Below, one piece after another: positions 37,601 to 47,288 of a stretch of 64,000 nt of DNA (positions are counted from its first letter, which is position 1; each line of letters begins with the position of its first letter). Source of the stretch: Mariprofundus sp. (GTDB taxonomy: Bacteria > Pseudomonadota > Zetaproteobacteria > Mariprofundales > Mariprofundaceae); NCBI GenBank assembly GCA_021772775.1, contig JAJFLH010000026.1, forward strand, positions 1-64,000. The letters run 5' to 3'. The notes beneath the pieces were generated by a model, which ran no database searches, was not told the origin of the DNA, and saw only the letters and a program-made list of their open reading frames with translations. The translations under genes were made by a program, and so were the position numbers.

Positions 37601-38629
37601 GGTAAGTTCAGCATTGATGGAGATCCTGACCTGAAACTTGCTACTGAGTTACTACATGGAAAGGAGTACTTTGCTTCGAAAGCGCGGATTATGAAGGCTA
37701 TTGATGAGTTTTATGGCTTAGTCGATATTAGAACTAATAGCGAAATCAGAAGCGCTATTAATCAAGAACGGGCGCTTACACTGGTTGTCACTATCTTGAT
37801 TCTCTTCACGATGGCATATTCATTATTTATTTTCGCTTTGCTCAAAAAAAGAATTATCCTGCCATTAATACTTATCAAAGATGCAACCAGACGAATTGCG
37901 AAGGAAGATTATTCGCGAGAAATTCAAGTGGATCGCAGTGATGAATTCGGGCTGGTTGCGCAAGCCTTTAATGTGATGGCCAGCCGTATCCATCAACGGA
38001 CCTCCAAAATGAAAAAAGCCAGAGTAGTAGCGGAAGAGGCCAGTCGAGCCAATGAATCGTTACTGCATGATATCAGGCAGCAGAAGCTAGTACTGGATGA
38101 GCATGCCATTGTTGGCATCACTGATGTAAAAGGAGCGATTACATTCGCCAATAAAAGATTTTGTGAAATCTCCGGTTATTCTGAAGAAGAGCTGATCGGG
38201 CAGAATCACCGAATTCTTAATTCAGGCAACCAACCTGAAAGTTATTGGAAAGCTATGTATAAAGTTATATCTCGTGGAGATATTTGGAATGGTGAAGTGA
38301 TGAACAAAGCTAAAGATGGGAGTATCTATTGGGTAGATACTACTATCGCTCCTTTTATGGGAATGGATGGCAAGCCGGAAAACTATATCTCCATCCGCAC
38401 CGATATTACTCAGCGTAAACAGATGGAAGAAGGAATGGCCCGCGCCAAAGATAAAGCCGAGAAATCTACTAAGGAACTACAGCTTAAGTTCGATGAACTG
38501 GAACGCTTCCGGTGTATGGCCGTTGGACGCGAGTTAAAGATGATTGAACTTAAGCAAGAGGTAAATGCGCATTTGCAAGAAAAGGGAGATGCTCCCAGAT
38601 ACAAGATTGTGAGTTCTCAACAAAATTAG
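34652..38629 (+). CDS. Giant sensor: three tandem solute-binding domains, HAMP, PAS, no kinase
   Basis: A 1325-residue protein. Signal peptide to about residue 33, then three family 3 solute-binding domains starting near 41, 292 and 539, each introduced by the same linker, [16 protein letters not shown]. Membrane segments lie near 790-812 and 823-845, followed by a helical periplasmic region (SSDELTRFVRLYAITGD), a third membrane segment near 1041, a HAMP domain (KDATRRIAKEDYSREIQVD) and one PAS domain (about 1144-1254; [32 protein letters not shown]). It ends in a helix, RFRCMAVGRELKMIELKQEV, without kinase, GGDEF or methyl-accepting domain. The GTG at 34649 is an alternative start. It probably signals through the FIST protein and soluble kinase encoded next. 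Confidence 0.88.
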   Translation: MHFRFQPFLKALLLICFSQLLLIGLSSSTAVAASEEMPLQLTTEERAWLKAHPKIRLGIDPSFPPFEFAGRDGAFAGMSADYLALINGRLGTDMQIVPGLSWAEVMDRAKKQEIDALPTLGKTAERSAYLSFTSSYLNFPVVFLTRKDKEPVSEFDDLAGRKLAMVKDYFYVEEILRKHPDIDPYFVNTPLEAMKALSTGKVDAALANFAVANHLILKHDLGSIRVDSETDIIGSEFGYGVRKDWPELVTILDKVLASISEKKYQKIRDRWITYSPKAERNFGKITLSDQLTVEERAWLKAHPVIRVSSESDYAPFDFQIDGEPVGYSTDYVKLLAKRLGIRIEFVNDTWDNLLKKAENRELDLVHTIFNSPAERENYLNFTKPYKRVINAIVARDGITDINSLKDLNSKTVALVKADSVAMLIPNIVPDARHQYYDDYSAVLKAVSLGKADAAVLELPTSVYLIRQLSLTNLKIAVEVTELGNRDQSYRLAVRKDWPLFVSILEKAMDSVQPGDLTVLESRWMTLPSSVKGAPSVVLTNEERAWLAEHPVIRVHNESDWPPFNYFEDGEPQGLSIDYMNLMASKFGLKVEYVSGPSWGEFIEMMKRGELDVMLNIVKTQDRLKYLLFTQPYANNPNTILSKTNTPYHSLDELVGKTVSVPKGFFYEEVLAREYPQIKVLPLINTIETMKAVSFGKADAALGELAVFNHLTSKHMMTEVSVTGEVKIGDKELSLLNIAIRKELPVLASILSKGVESIGVEEVRPMKQKWLGENNQKAKGAEIAPASQLALISKGIVVTFGLIALIVIVFWWFRVRNKQLLIKDTMLLISLVFVVLISSIGFFIILIQNAANDHETLVERKDASLGLADELKRSSDELTRFVRLYAITGDARFEGYFNDILAIRDGKKPHPAISDLSYWDQVVAGEILHRLDGEPYSVEGRMKALEFSKKEYQKLSQAKMESDQLAKLEVRAMHAVKGLFIDDQGKFSIDGDPDLKLATELLHGKEYFASKARIMKAIDEFYGLVDIRTNSEIRSAINQERALTLVVTILILFTMAYSLFIFALLKKRIILPLILIKDATRRIAKEDYSREIQVDRSDEFGLVAQAFNVMASRIHQRTSKMKKARVVAEEASRANESLLHDIRQQKLVLDEHAIVGITDVKGAITFANKRFCEISGYSEEELIGQNHRILNSGNQPESYWKAMYKVISRGDIWNGEVMNKAKDGSIYWVDTTIAPFMGMDGKPENYISIRTDITQRKQMEEGMARAKDKAEKSTKELQLKFDELERFRCMAVGRELKMIELKQEVNAHLQEKGDAPRYKIVSSQQN

Positions 38630-38664
38630 AAAGACAACGCTTAAGGCCAGGCAAGGAGAGAAGC

Positions 38665-39834
38665 ATGTTTATTTCAGCAGTTGGACACAGTGAAGACCCG
38701 GATACCCCTGAAGCAGTAAACGAAATTCGCGAGCAGTGTGAACAAAGACTTGCCGGTCACCAACCCAGTGCGGGTGTGCTTTTTGCAGCTATCGACTACG
38801 ATTATGAGGAGTTACTTGCTGCTGTGAATGAGTTTTGGCCCGGCCTGGAGTTGATTGGCTGCTCCACTGATGGCGAGACTTCCTCCGACATAGGATTCAT
38901 GGAGGACTCTGTTGTACTAATCCTGTTCGCCTCCGATACTATCGAGATAAAAGCGGGAGTTGGCGAGGGGCTAAGCGAAGATTCAGACGCAGCCTGCTTT
39001 GAGGCGGTCAAGATGGCGCGCTCTAAAACCACCAAAAAAGAGGCCATGTGTCTTGCCCTTCCTGATGCGCTGAGCAACAGTGGACAGCACATCGTAGACT
39101 GTCTCGTTTCCGAGTTGGGGAAGGATGTCCCGGTAATCGGTGGTACTGCCGGAGATCAATGGCGCTTGCAGAAAACATATCAGTTTTATGGCAAGCAGGT
39201 GCTTAGTGATTCAGTCCCGGTTTTGCTCTTCTCCGGCCCTCTGGAACTCTCTTTCTCACTGGGGCTTGGTTGCATATCGATGGGAGACAAGGCAACCGTA
39301 ACCAAATCGGAAGGGGCAACGTTATTAGAGATTGATTCGGAACCAGCAGCAAACTTTTATAAAAAAATGCTGGGGGAAAACACAACAAGGGCAACAGAGA
39401 TTCCGCTGGCTGTTCTCGATAAAAATGGTGAGATCGATTATCTACGCACACCTGCAACCGATTTTGATCCAGTGACGGGTTCGGTTCCTATGTTCGCAGA
39501 CATACGGGAGGGATCCATCGTTAAACCTGTCATGTTGAACACTGAAGCACTTTTAGCCAGTTGCACAGAGGCAGGTCAAGCTGTGGAGGCAGGGTACTCT
39601 TCAAGAAAGCCTCCGTCCGCCGCACTGGTATTCTCCTGTGCCGGGAGAAAGATTTTACTGGGTACACGAACGGTTGAAGAGCAGAAGAGACTAGCTGGGG
39701 TGATGGACCATGCAGTACCCACTGCTGGCTTTTACACTTACGGTGAAATCTGCCCTTCGGTGTCAGTTGAGGAGGGGGCCAAGTTTCATAACCACACTAT
39801 AGTAGTTGCCCTGCTTGGGGAGCGAGATGAGTGA
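38665..39834 (+). CDS. FIST-domain protein (NosP-like)
   Basis: A 389-residue cytosolic protein with FIST N and FIST C domains: [18 protein letters not shown] at the start, [25 protein letters not shown], then in the C-terminal half [46 protein letters not shown] and [11 protein letters not shown]. Some FIST proteins (NosP) bind haem, sense NO and control a hybrid kinase (NahK in Pseudomonas) encoded beside them. Here the next gene is exactly such a soluble hybrid kinase, overlapping by eight bases. Haem binding cannot be shown from sequence. FIST proteins may also bind amino acids or other small ligands. Confidence 0.88.
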   Translation: MFISAVGHSEDPDTPEAVNEIREQCEQRLAGHQPSAGVLFAAIDYDYEELLAAVNEFWPGLELIGCSTDGETSSDIGFMEDSVVLILFASDTIEIKAGVGEGLSEDSDAACFEAVKMARSKTTKKEAMCLALPDALSNSGQHIVDCLVSELGKDVPVIGGTAGDQWRLQKTYQFYGKQVLSDSVPVLLFSGPLELSFSLGLGCISMGDKATVTKSEGATLLEIDSEPAANFYKKMLGENTTRATEIPLAVLDKNGEIDYLRTPATDFDPVTGSVPMFADIREGSIVKPVMLNTEALLASCTEAGQAVEAGYSSRKPPSAALVFSCAGRKILLGTRTVEEQKRLAGVMDHAVPTAGFYTYGEICPSVSVEEGAKFHNHTIVVALLGERDE

Positions 39835-42343
39835 TGTAGATAATCCAGAGGTCAAACAGCTTGAACGAGAGCTTCGGATAGTACGAAAAAAACTGGAGCG
39901 CTCTGAGAAGAACCGACAGCTATTCGAAGAAGCGAAAGACCGTTCAGAGGCTTTGCAGCAGAAATTGATTGCAGATCTCAAGCAACAGGGCGAAGCCCTT
40001 ACTCTGGCTGAGGAACATATGAAGGCGCGGGTTGCAGAGCTTGATGAAGGCCGGACAGCCATGCTCAACATGATGGAGGATTTGGACGAAGAGAAGCATA
40101 AAGCTCAGGAGGCAACCAAAGCTAAGGGTGATTTTCTAGCCAATATGTCGCATGAGATCCGCACACCGATGAATGCGATTATTGGTCTGAGTCATTTGGC
40201 TCTGGATACGGAGCTTAATAGTAAACAACGTGATTATATCACTAAAGTTAATAATTCAGGTCAGAATTTATTAGGCCTTATCAATGATATTCTCGACTTT
40301 TCCAAGATCGAAGCGGGTAAGCTGGAAATGGAGTTGATCGACTTTGATCTGAATGAGGTGATCGAGCATTTGGCCAGTGTGTTGGGCTTTAAGGTGAGTG
40401 ACAAAGATCTGGAACTGCTCATTTCATTACCCCGGAGTGTGCCTACAGAGCTTTTTGGCGATTCACTTCGTTTGGGGCAGATATTAATCAACCTGGCTAA
40501 TAATGCTGTGAAGTTCACTGATTCAGGTGAAATTATTATCAATGTTGAGGTGATTGATGAATATGCTGACAAGGTTAACCTGCGCTTTGAAGTGAAAGAC
40601 ACCGGCATTGGCATGAATGTAGAGCAGCAGAAGAAACTATTTCAATCATTTTCTCAGGCTGATGAATCGACTACCCGTAAATATGGTGGTACTGGCCTGG
40701 GCTTGAGCATTAGTAAAAAGCTGGTTGAAATGATGGGTGGTGAAATTGGTGTGGAGAGTGAGGCGGGTAAAGGCAGCACTTTCTATTTCAATGTCCTACT
40801 GGGCAGGGCAAAAGGTAAGCTTGTAAAGCGGAATGCTCAGATTGTGCCAACTGATCTGCAGGGTTTACACGTTCTGATCGTGGATGATAACGCCACTTCT
40901 CGAGAGATTCTAAAAAACCATCTGGATCTCTTCCAGTTTGACTCTGATGAAGTTGCATCCGGTGAAGAGGCCATTGAACAGCTGAAAGCTGCACCGGATG
41001 ATGCCCCGTATCAATTGGTACTGATGGATTGGAAAATGTCTGGCATCACCGGTATTGAAGCATCCCGGCGAATTCTTGAGGATGAATCCATTTGTAATAA
41101 ACCTGAGATTATTATGGTTTCGGCTTATAGTCGTGAAGAGCTGATGACACAGGCTCAGACCGTTGGTGTGAATAGCTATCTGGTCAAACCAGTGAGCCAG
41201 TCCATGTTATTTGATACTGTCATGCATTCTTTTGACATAGAACAAAAAGGTATCTCTGTTGCCAGCCGAATTGGGGAGAGTCCTAAAGCTTCTGAAACTC
41301 TTCGAGGCTCTCATCTGTTGCTGGTTGAAGATAATGAGATCAATCAGCAGGTAGCTAAGGAGCTACTGGAGAAAGCGGGTATTACAGTCAGCATAGCCAA
41401 TGATGGTCAGGAGGCTGTAGAGGCTGTTAACCAAGAATCGTTTGATGGTGTTTTGATGGACCTTCAGATGCCCGTGATGGACGGTTTTGAAGCGACCCGA
41501 ACGATTCGCAATGATGAGCGATTCAAGAATCTCCCCATTATAGCCATGACCGCCAATGCGATGGCAGGTGATCGTGAGCGATGTCTTGAAGTAGGCATGA
41601 ATGATCATGTTGCCAAACCGATTGAAATCAAAGAGCTCTATGGTGCATTGGCTCTGTGGGTGAAACCTTCGAATCCAACTGTCATAGCTGCGCCAGATGC
41701 AGGGGAGCAGAGCGCTGCTCCTGATGAAATAGAGATTCCAGAACTTACTGGTATCGATGTGGAAATCGGACTCAAGCGCGTGGCAGGAAACAGGCGGCTT
41801 TACCGAACTATTTTGTTGCAGTTCCGCGATAGTGCGGCCAACACGCTTAGCGAACTTAAAGTAGCGCTGAGTGATGGGGATGTTGAAACTGCAACACGCA
41901 GTGCACATACGATAAGAGGTGTGGCGGGTAATATCGGGGCAGTAGATCTTCAGAAGATGGCCGAGAGATTGGAGTCTGCGCTTAAGAATGGGGAAAGCAG
42001 TGGCCTGGAGTCTTTGCTCAGTGATATTGAATTTCACCTGGCCCAAATTCTACCGGGGATTTCGGTTCTGGATGAAGCTGAAGAGGAAAACTCACCATCT
42101 GACGATGAAATCGATGTTGAGACTATCACACCGCTTTTGCTTAAGCTGAAGAGACTATTGGAAGAAGATGACGGTGAAGCTTCAGAAGTGCTTTATGAGC
42201 TTGAAACCAAACTCAAAGGCACAGCTATACTCTCTCAAGTGAAACAATTGACGAAAACAGTGGATCAATTTGATTATGATGAAGCTTTGGATCTTCTGGA
42301 GGCCCTGATAATAACGGTGAATGATGCTGGAGAAGATGAATGA
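39827..42343 (+). CDS. Soluble hybrid histidine kinase (HisKA-HATPase-REC-REC-HPt)
   Basis: An 838-residue cytosolic kinase with no membrane segment and no PAS. It has a coiled coil (about 5-85), a phospho-acceptor His at 109 in [20 protein letters not shown], the ATPase domain ([35 protein letters not shown]), receiver 1 (about 350-465; [22 protein letters not shown]), receiver 2 (about 495-610; [27 protein letters not shown]) and an HPt domain with His 694 in [15 protein letters not shown]. The ATG at 39827 follows GGGGAG; overlap with the FIST gene is eight bases. It probably takes its input from the FIST protein and perhaps from the triple-SBP sensor. It overlaps the peroxidase gene by four bases. 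Confidence 0.92.
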   Translation: MSDVDNPEVKQLERELRIVRKKLERSEKNRQLFEEAKDRSEALQQKLIADLKQQGEALTLAEEHMKARVAELDEGRTAMLNMMEDLDEEKHKAQEATKAKGDFLANMSHEIRTPMNAIIGLSHLALDTELNSKQRDYITKVNNSGQNLLGLINDILDFSKIEAGKLEMELIDFDLNEVIEHLASVLGFKVSDKDLELLISLPRSVPTELFGDSLRLGQILINLANNAVKFTDSGEIIINVEVIDEYADKVNLRFEVKDTGIGMNVEQQKKLFQSFSQADESTTRKYGGTGLGLSISKKLVEMMGGEIGVESEAGKGSTFYFNVLLGRAKGKLVKRNAQIVPTDLQGLHVLIVDDNATSREILKNHLDLFQFDSDEVASGEEAIEQLKAAPDDAPYQLVLMDWKMSGITGIEASRRILEDESICNKPEIIMVSAYSREELMTQAQTVGVNSYLVKPVSQSMLFDTVMHSFDIEQKGISVASRIGESPKASETLRGSHLLLVEDNEINQQVAKELLEKAGITVSIANDGQEAVEAVNQESFDGVLMDLQMPVMDGFEATRTIRNDERFKNLPIIAMTANAMAGDRERCLEVGMNDHVAKPIEIKELYGALALWVKPSNPTVIAAPDAGEQSAAPDEIEIPELTGIDVEIGLKRVAGNRRLYRTILLQFRDSAANTLSELKVALSDGDVETATRSAHTIRGVAGNIGAVDLQKMAERLESALKNGESSGLESLLSDIEFHLAQILPGISVLDEAEEENSPSDDEIDVETITPLLLKLKRLLEEDDGEASEVLYELETKLKGTAILSQVKQLTKTVDQFDYDEALDLLEALIITVNDAGEDE

Positions 42344-43347
42344 GTATTGAGGCTAACCATAGGAAGAGGCTAGCCATGTGTTTTCAAATGCTCTTGCCGC
42401 TATCGTTTCTGCTTTTATGTTTTCCTGTAACACTGTTTGCTGAACATATGACCAACTTCAGCGATGAGCCTATCGAACCATTGCACGTGGAGATCAATGA
42501 AGATCCCGCCAAAGTGGAATTAGGGCGCCGCCTGTTCAATGAGGAGCGACTCTCCTATAACAATACGGTCTCATGCGCTCACTGCCATGATCTGAATGCA
42601 GGTGGGGCAGACGGTAGAAAATTCTCTGTCGGAGTTGATGGAAAGCTTGGAATAATCAATGCCCCAACAGTGTTGAATAGTCGTTTGAATATTGCTCAGT
42701 TCTGGGATGGCCGTGCTGCGACACTGGAAGAGCAGGTGAATGGTCCGATCAACAATCCCGTTGAGATGGGGAGTAACTGGGAAGAGGTTGTAACAAAGAT
42801 CTCTGCTGCCCCTGAATACAAGGCGCTGTTTGCGCAAGCTTTTGCAGGCGTCATCAGCCCGGATACGATCAGCAAGGCGATAGCCAGTTTTGAACGTACA
42901 CTTGTAACGCCGGATGCCCGTTTTGATCGTTTTTTGCGCGGTGATGAGCATGCGATAAGTGCTGAAGAGAAGAGAGGTTACCAGTTATTTAAATCCTATG
43001 GCTGCATCTCTTGTCATCAGGGTATGGCCGTCGGTGGAAACATGTATGAAAAGCTGGGGGTTCTGGTTGATTATTATAAGGGCCGAGATGACCTTACAGA
43101 GAGTGATAATGGCAGATACAATCAAACAAAAGTAGAAGAACACAGGCATGAATTCAAAGTGCCCAGCCTGCGCAATATTGAGCTGACAGCGCCATATTTT
43201 CATAATGGATCAGCTAAAACGTTGGAGGAAGCAGTAGAAACCATGGCCTACCATCAGGTTGGCCGGCTTATAACGCATGAAGACCGCGATCTCATCGTTG
43301 CCTTTCTCAAGAGTCTGACCGGTAAGTATAAGGGGGCTGATCAATGA
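42340..43347 (+). CDS. Di-haem cytochrome c peroxidase (CCP/MauG family), copy B
   Basis: A 335-residue periplasmic peroxidase homologous to the protein at 26612. It has a signal peptide (hydrophobic 15-33, cleavage near LFA), haem motifs CAHCH (79-83) and CISCH (222-226), and [52 protein letters not shown] and [15 protein letters not shown]. It overlaps the upstream hybrid kinase by four bases (ATGA) and the downstream DAHL hybrid kinase by four. It repeats the gene order of module A, so the pairing of peroxidase and DAHL kinase seems selected and not accidental. Confidence 0.93.
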   Translation: MSIEANHRKRLAMCFQMLLPLSFLLLCFPVTLFAEHMTNFSDEPIEPLHVEINEDPAKVELGRRLFNEERLSYNNTVSCAHCHDLNAGGADGRKFSVGVDGKLGIINAPTVLNSRLNIAQFWDGRAATLEEQVNGPINNPVEMGSNWEEVVTKISAAPEYKALFAQAFAGVISPDTISKAIASFERTLVTPDARFDRFLRGDEHAISAEEKRGYQLFKSYGCISCHQGMAVGGNMYEKLGVLVDYYKGRDDLTESDNGRYNQTKVEEHRHEFKVPSLRNIELTAPYFHNGSAKTLEEAVETMAYHQVGRLITHEDRDLIVAFLKSLTGKYKGADQ

Positions 43348-46300
43348 AGCAAAAATCATTCGATCTGCGGACTACAATTAAATGGTTTGTTGGGCTGTTA
43401 CTAACAAGTCTATTATTATCATTCCTTTATCAAAACAGTACAATCAATGATCAGGACTCTCACCAGTTTACGCTCCAGCAGTTGAATCAGCTTAAGATAG
43501 ATGACAATGCTGTAACAACATTAATTTTGGAGAACAGGGCTGGACTGCTGTTGAATTATGACCTCCTGACCGGTGTATATGTTAAAATCCGCAACAACAT
43601 AGATCATCTGAATGATCACCTGCCAGCTGACACGCTCATCCATATCAGCGAGGAGATGCAGGATTATCTGACTCTCATTGAGCAAAAAAGAGCAGTAACC
43701 GAGGAGTTCAAGTCCCATAATGCTACGTTGAAAAATTCTTTATATTATCTACCAAAAGCGGTGGACGACTTTTCAGGGAAGGTTTTAGACCAGAATAGGG
43801 TCGTGGCAGAAGATTTGCGATATTTGCTTCGTTTTGTGCTGGAATATTCCGTCAACTCTACTACTGAATCCCACGCTCAGCTTATGGAGCTATTCGAGAA
43901 AGTTCGTACTCATGAAGTGGGGTTTACCGGCACGACTAGAAAAGAGTTTGGGCTGTTGATTAGTCATATAGATCGTATCGTCATCTTTAAGGAGGATGTT
44001 GATTTACATGTTAAAGAGCTTATTCAATTTGAGACTGACAGTGCGATAAGCGATATTTACAGTGGTTATTTAACACACTATGAACATCAGGTAGAGAAGG
44101 CAGAGCTATACAGCATATTTCTGTTTGTTGTTTCTGCGCTTCTGATTCTGCTGGTGATCTCCTTTATTATTCGTCTGAAGCGTTCATCTAAGAGTCTTGG
44201 CAATCTGGTCAATGAGTTGAACTTCCAGAAATATGCGCTTGATGAACATTCAATCGTCAGTATTACCGATGTGAAGGGTGATATCACATATGTAAATGAT
44301 AAGTTTTGCGAAATCAGTGGCTACTCTCGTGATGAGTTGATGGGAAAAAACCACAGACTTGTCAAATCAGATGAACACCCTGCTTCTTTTTATGCTGATA
44401 TGTGGAAGACGATAGCGAATGGAAAGAGCTTCCATGGCGAGGTGAAAAACAGATGTAAAGACGGCAGCTATTACTGGGTGGATGCAACAATCGTCCCTTT
44501 TCTTAACGAGCAGGGAAAGCCATTTCGCTATGTCTCCATTCGCTCAGATATTACGGCAAGAAAAGCGATGGCGGAGGAGATCAGGCTCTCCCATGATAAT
44601 CTGGAAAGTTTGGTTGAAGAGCGTACGAAAGAGCTCAGGGAGAGTGAACAACGCCTACAATTCACTCAATATTCTGTGGATCATGCTGTCGACTGTGTAT
44701 TCTGGGTTCGACCTGAAGATGCGAGTTTCGATTACGTCAATGACACTGCTTGCGGGATGTTAGGTTACAGCCGTGAAGAGTTTAATTCTATGGCTGTTCA
44801 GGATATTGATCCCGAATTTCCTATGGATCAGTGGAATGCATGGGTCGAGACATTACAGACCACTCGAAACGCTACTATTGAAAGTACGCTGCGCCGCAAA
44901 GATGGATATGAATTTCCTATGGAGGGGGCCTTCTATCTTTCCGAATTCAACGGCAAAAAAATAATTGTCGCGTTCACGAGAGATATCACAGCTCGAAAGC
45001 TTGCCGAAAAGGAGCTTCATCAAGCCAAGGAGAAAGCTGAGGAAGCAACCATAGCCAAAGGTGATTTTCTGGCCAATATGAGTCATGAGATTCGCACGCC
45101 GATGAATGCCATCCTTGGTTTAAGTCATCTGGCTTTAGCAACGGATCTAAATCGTAAACAACATGATTATATCTCCAAGGTCTATAACTCTGCTCAAAAT
45201 TTACTTGGTATTATTAATGATATTCTGGATTTCTCCAAGGTGGAGGCTGGGAAGCTGGATATAGAACAGGTCGATTTTGATCTCAATGATGTGCTCGACA
45301 GCTTAAGTTCCGTGATCAATGTTAAGGCAAACGAAAAAGGCTTGAAGCTGCTTATTGCCACGCCTGTGGAGATCCCCACAGCCCTCTGTGGGGATCCACT
45401 GCGCTTGGGGCAGATATTAATTAATCTGGCGAACAATGCTGTGAAGTTTACAGATAGCGGTGAGATTACCATCAACATCGGTTTGATTGATGCGGATAGC
45501 GACAGGGTTAATCTGCGTTTTGAAGTCAGGGATACAGGCATTGGTCTCAGTGCCGAGCAGCAGGCTAGGCTGTTTAGATCATTTTCTCAGGCTGATGGCT
45601 CAACCACTCGAAAGTATGGTGGGACTGGCCTTGGTTTGAGTATTTGTAAGCGTCTGGTTGAGTTGATGGGGGGGGAGATCGGGGTGGAGAGCGAGTCTGA
45701 CAAGGGCAGCACTTTCTTTTTCAATATTCCGTTTGCTTGCGCCAAGAGCGATGTGAAGCGGCAAGGCCATACTCTTCCTCATGACTTACAAAACGCTCGG
45801 GTTCTTGTTGTCGATGATGATGCTATGTTGCGCGGTGTTTTTATGAAATCTCTTGATCTATTCGGGTTTAAAAGTGATGGCGCAGTTTCAGGTGATGAGG
45901 CTATTCAAATATTGCAAGATACTCCTGATAATAATCCATACCAATTGGTGTTGATGGACTGGAAGATGTCCGGCATGAATGGAATTGAGGCATCAAAACA
46001 GATTATTCAGAGTACATTGATCCATAACAGACCCGCCATCATTATGGTGTCGGCGTATGGTGCTGAAGAGCAGATGAAGCAGGCATTAGATATCGGTGTA
46101 GATGGCTATCTGGTCAAACCCGTGAGTCAATCGATGCTGTTTGATACTGTTATGCATGCCTTCAATAGGGACTTCGAAACAGCATCGGTCTTAAGCAGAA
46201 CAGGAGAGCTGGCTAAAGAGTACAAGCCGTTACATGGGGCTCATCTGCTGCTGGTGGAGGATAATGAGATCAATCAGCAGGTGGCGCAGGAGCTACTCTT

Positions 46301-47288
46301 GAAAGCGGGTATCACAGTCACTATAGCCAGTGATGGCCAGCAAGCATTAGAGGCCATTGATAAGGAGTTGTTTGATGGTGTTTTGATGGATCTTCAGATG
46401 CCCGTGATGGACGGCTTTGAAACGACTAGAACAATTCGCAAAGATGAGAGGTTCAACGATCTGCCCATTATAGCTATGACAGCCAATGCTATGACTGGTG
46501 ATCGTGAGCGTTGCCTTGAGGCAGGCATGAATGATCATGTAGCTAAACCTATTGAACTCAAACAACTTTACGACGCATTGGTCCTGTGGGTAACAGCATC
46601 GAAGCCAGCACTTATGCCTGCAGCAGAAGCAGGTGTGCAAAAGGTGATAGCTGAAACATTAGCTATTCCAGAGCTAACAGGTATCGATGTGGAATCCGGG
46701 CTCAAACGCGTGGCGGGGAACAGGAACCTCTATCTGAGTATTTTGCGGCAGTTCAGTGGTAGTGCCGAACATACCGTTAAAGAACTTACTACTGCTCTAA
46801 GTGATGGGGATATTGAAACCGCAAGCCGTTCTGCACATACCTTAAGAGGTGTGGCGGGTAATATAGGTGCTTCTGAGCTTCAGGATGCGGCTGCAATTTT
46901 AGAGTCTGAACTGCGTCAGGGAAAGAGCAGTGGTTTGGAATTAGAACTCAAGAGTATTGATATCAAACTGGCTCAGATCTTGCTCGCTCTTTCGGTGTTG
47001 AATGAAGAGGAACCGGAAGGAGGAAGCTTGCAATCCAGTAAGGAGATCGATGTTGAAGTGATCACACCTCTTTTTATCAAACTGAAAGCGCTATTGGAAG
47101 ATGATGATGGTGAAGCATCGGAAGTGATTTACGAGCTTGAAATCAGTCTTAAAGGCACAGTTATTCAGACTGAATTAAAACAATTGGCGAAAGTTGTAGA
47201 TCAATTTGATTATGAACAGGCCCTAAAAAAGCTGGAAGTGTTGGTGCAAAGCTGCGATGAGGCGGTTGGTGGTTCTGGAGATACATGA
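43344..47288 (+). CDS. DAHL-domain hybrid histidine kinase
   Basis: A 1314-residue inner-membrane kinase. One membrane segment (about 12-30), a periplasmic helical domain (about 35-250) with [20 protein letters not shown] as in the kinase at 27642, a second membrane segment (about 254-278), PAS 1 (about 292-405; [13 protein letters not shown]), PAS 2 (about 435-545; [20 protein letters not shown]), His 581 in [20 protein letters not shown], an ATPase domain, receiver 1 near 819 ([26 protein letters not shown]), receiver 2 near 966 ([31 protein letters not shown]) and an HPt with His 1165. It is coupled to the peroxidase before it and overlaps the next kinase by four bases. It is probably the sensor for that peroxidase or its redox partner. 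Confidence 0.92.
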   Translation: MKQKSFDLRTTIKWFVGLLLTSLLLSFLYQNSTINDQDSHQFTLQQLNQLKIDDNAVTTLILENRAGLLLNYDLLTGVYVKIRNNIDHLNDHLPADTLIHISEEMQDYLTLIEQKRAVTEEFKSHNATLKNSLYYLPKAVDDFSGKVLDQNRVVAEDLRYLLRFVLEYSVNSTTESHAQLMELFEKVRTHEVGFTGTTRKEFGLLISHIDRIVIFKEDVDLHVKELIQFETDSAISDIYSGYLTHYEHQVEKAELYSIFLFVVSALLILLVISFIIRLKRSSKSLGNLVNELNFQKYALDEHSIVSITDVKGDITYVNDKFCEISGYSRDELMGKNHRLVKSDEHPASFYADMWKTIANGKSFHGEVKNRCKDGSYYWVDATIVPFLNEQGKPFRYVSIRSDITARKAMAEEIRLSHDNLESLVEERTKELRESEQRLQFTQYSVDHAVDCVFWVRPEDASFDYVNDTACGMLGYSREEFNSMAVQDIDPEFPMDQWNAWVETLQTTRNATIESTLRRKDGYEFPMEGAFYLSEFNGKKIIVAFTRDITARKLAEKELHQAKEKAEEATIAKGDFLANMSHEIRTPMNAILGLSHLALATDLNRKQHDYISKVYNSAQNLLGIINDILDFSKVEAGKLDIEQVDFDLNDVLDSLSSVINVKANEKGLKLLIATPVEIPTALCGDPLRLGQILINLANNAVKFTDSGEITINIGLIDADSDRVNLRFEVRDTGIGLSAEQQARLFRSFSQADGSTTRKYGGTGLGLSICKRLVELMGGEIGVESESDKGSTFFFNIPFACAKSDVKRQGHTLPHDLQNARVLVVDDDAMLRGVFMKSLDLFGFKSDGAVSGDEAIQILQDTPDNNPYQLVLMDWKMSGMNGIEASKQIIQSTLIHNRPAIIMVSAYGAEEQMKQALDIGVDGYLVKPVSQSMLFDTVMHAFNRDFETASVLSRTGELAKEYKPLHGAHLLLVEDNEINQQVAQELLLKAGITVTIASDGQQALEAIDKELFDGVLMDLQMPVMDGFETTRTIRKDERFNDLPIIAMTANAMTGDRERCLEAGMNDHVAKPIELKQLYDALVLWVTASKPALMPAAEAGVQKVIAETLAIPELTGIDVESGLKRVAGNRNLYLSILRQFSGSAEHTVKELTTALSDGDIETASRSAHTLRGVAGNIGASELQDAAAILESELRQGKSSGLELELKSIDIKLAQILLALSVLNEEEPEGGSLQSSKEIDVEVITPLFIKLKALLEDDDGEASEVIYELEISLKGTVIQTELKQLAKVVDQFDYEQALKKLEVLVQSCDEAVGGSGDT

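Noticed and set aside
34652-38629. Frameshift that removed a kinase from the triple-SBP sensor
   Set aside because: No kinase-like sequence follows in any frame before the FIST gene 35 bases later, and the C-terminal helix looks complete.
26612-43347. The two peroxidases as methylamine-pathway MauG
   Set aside because: No mauA, mauB or other methylamine genes are present; the CCP-type motifs and the kinase context fit better.
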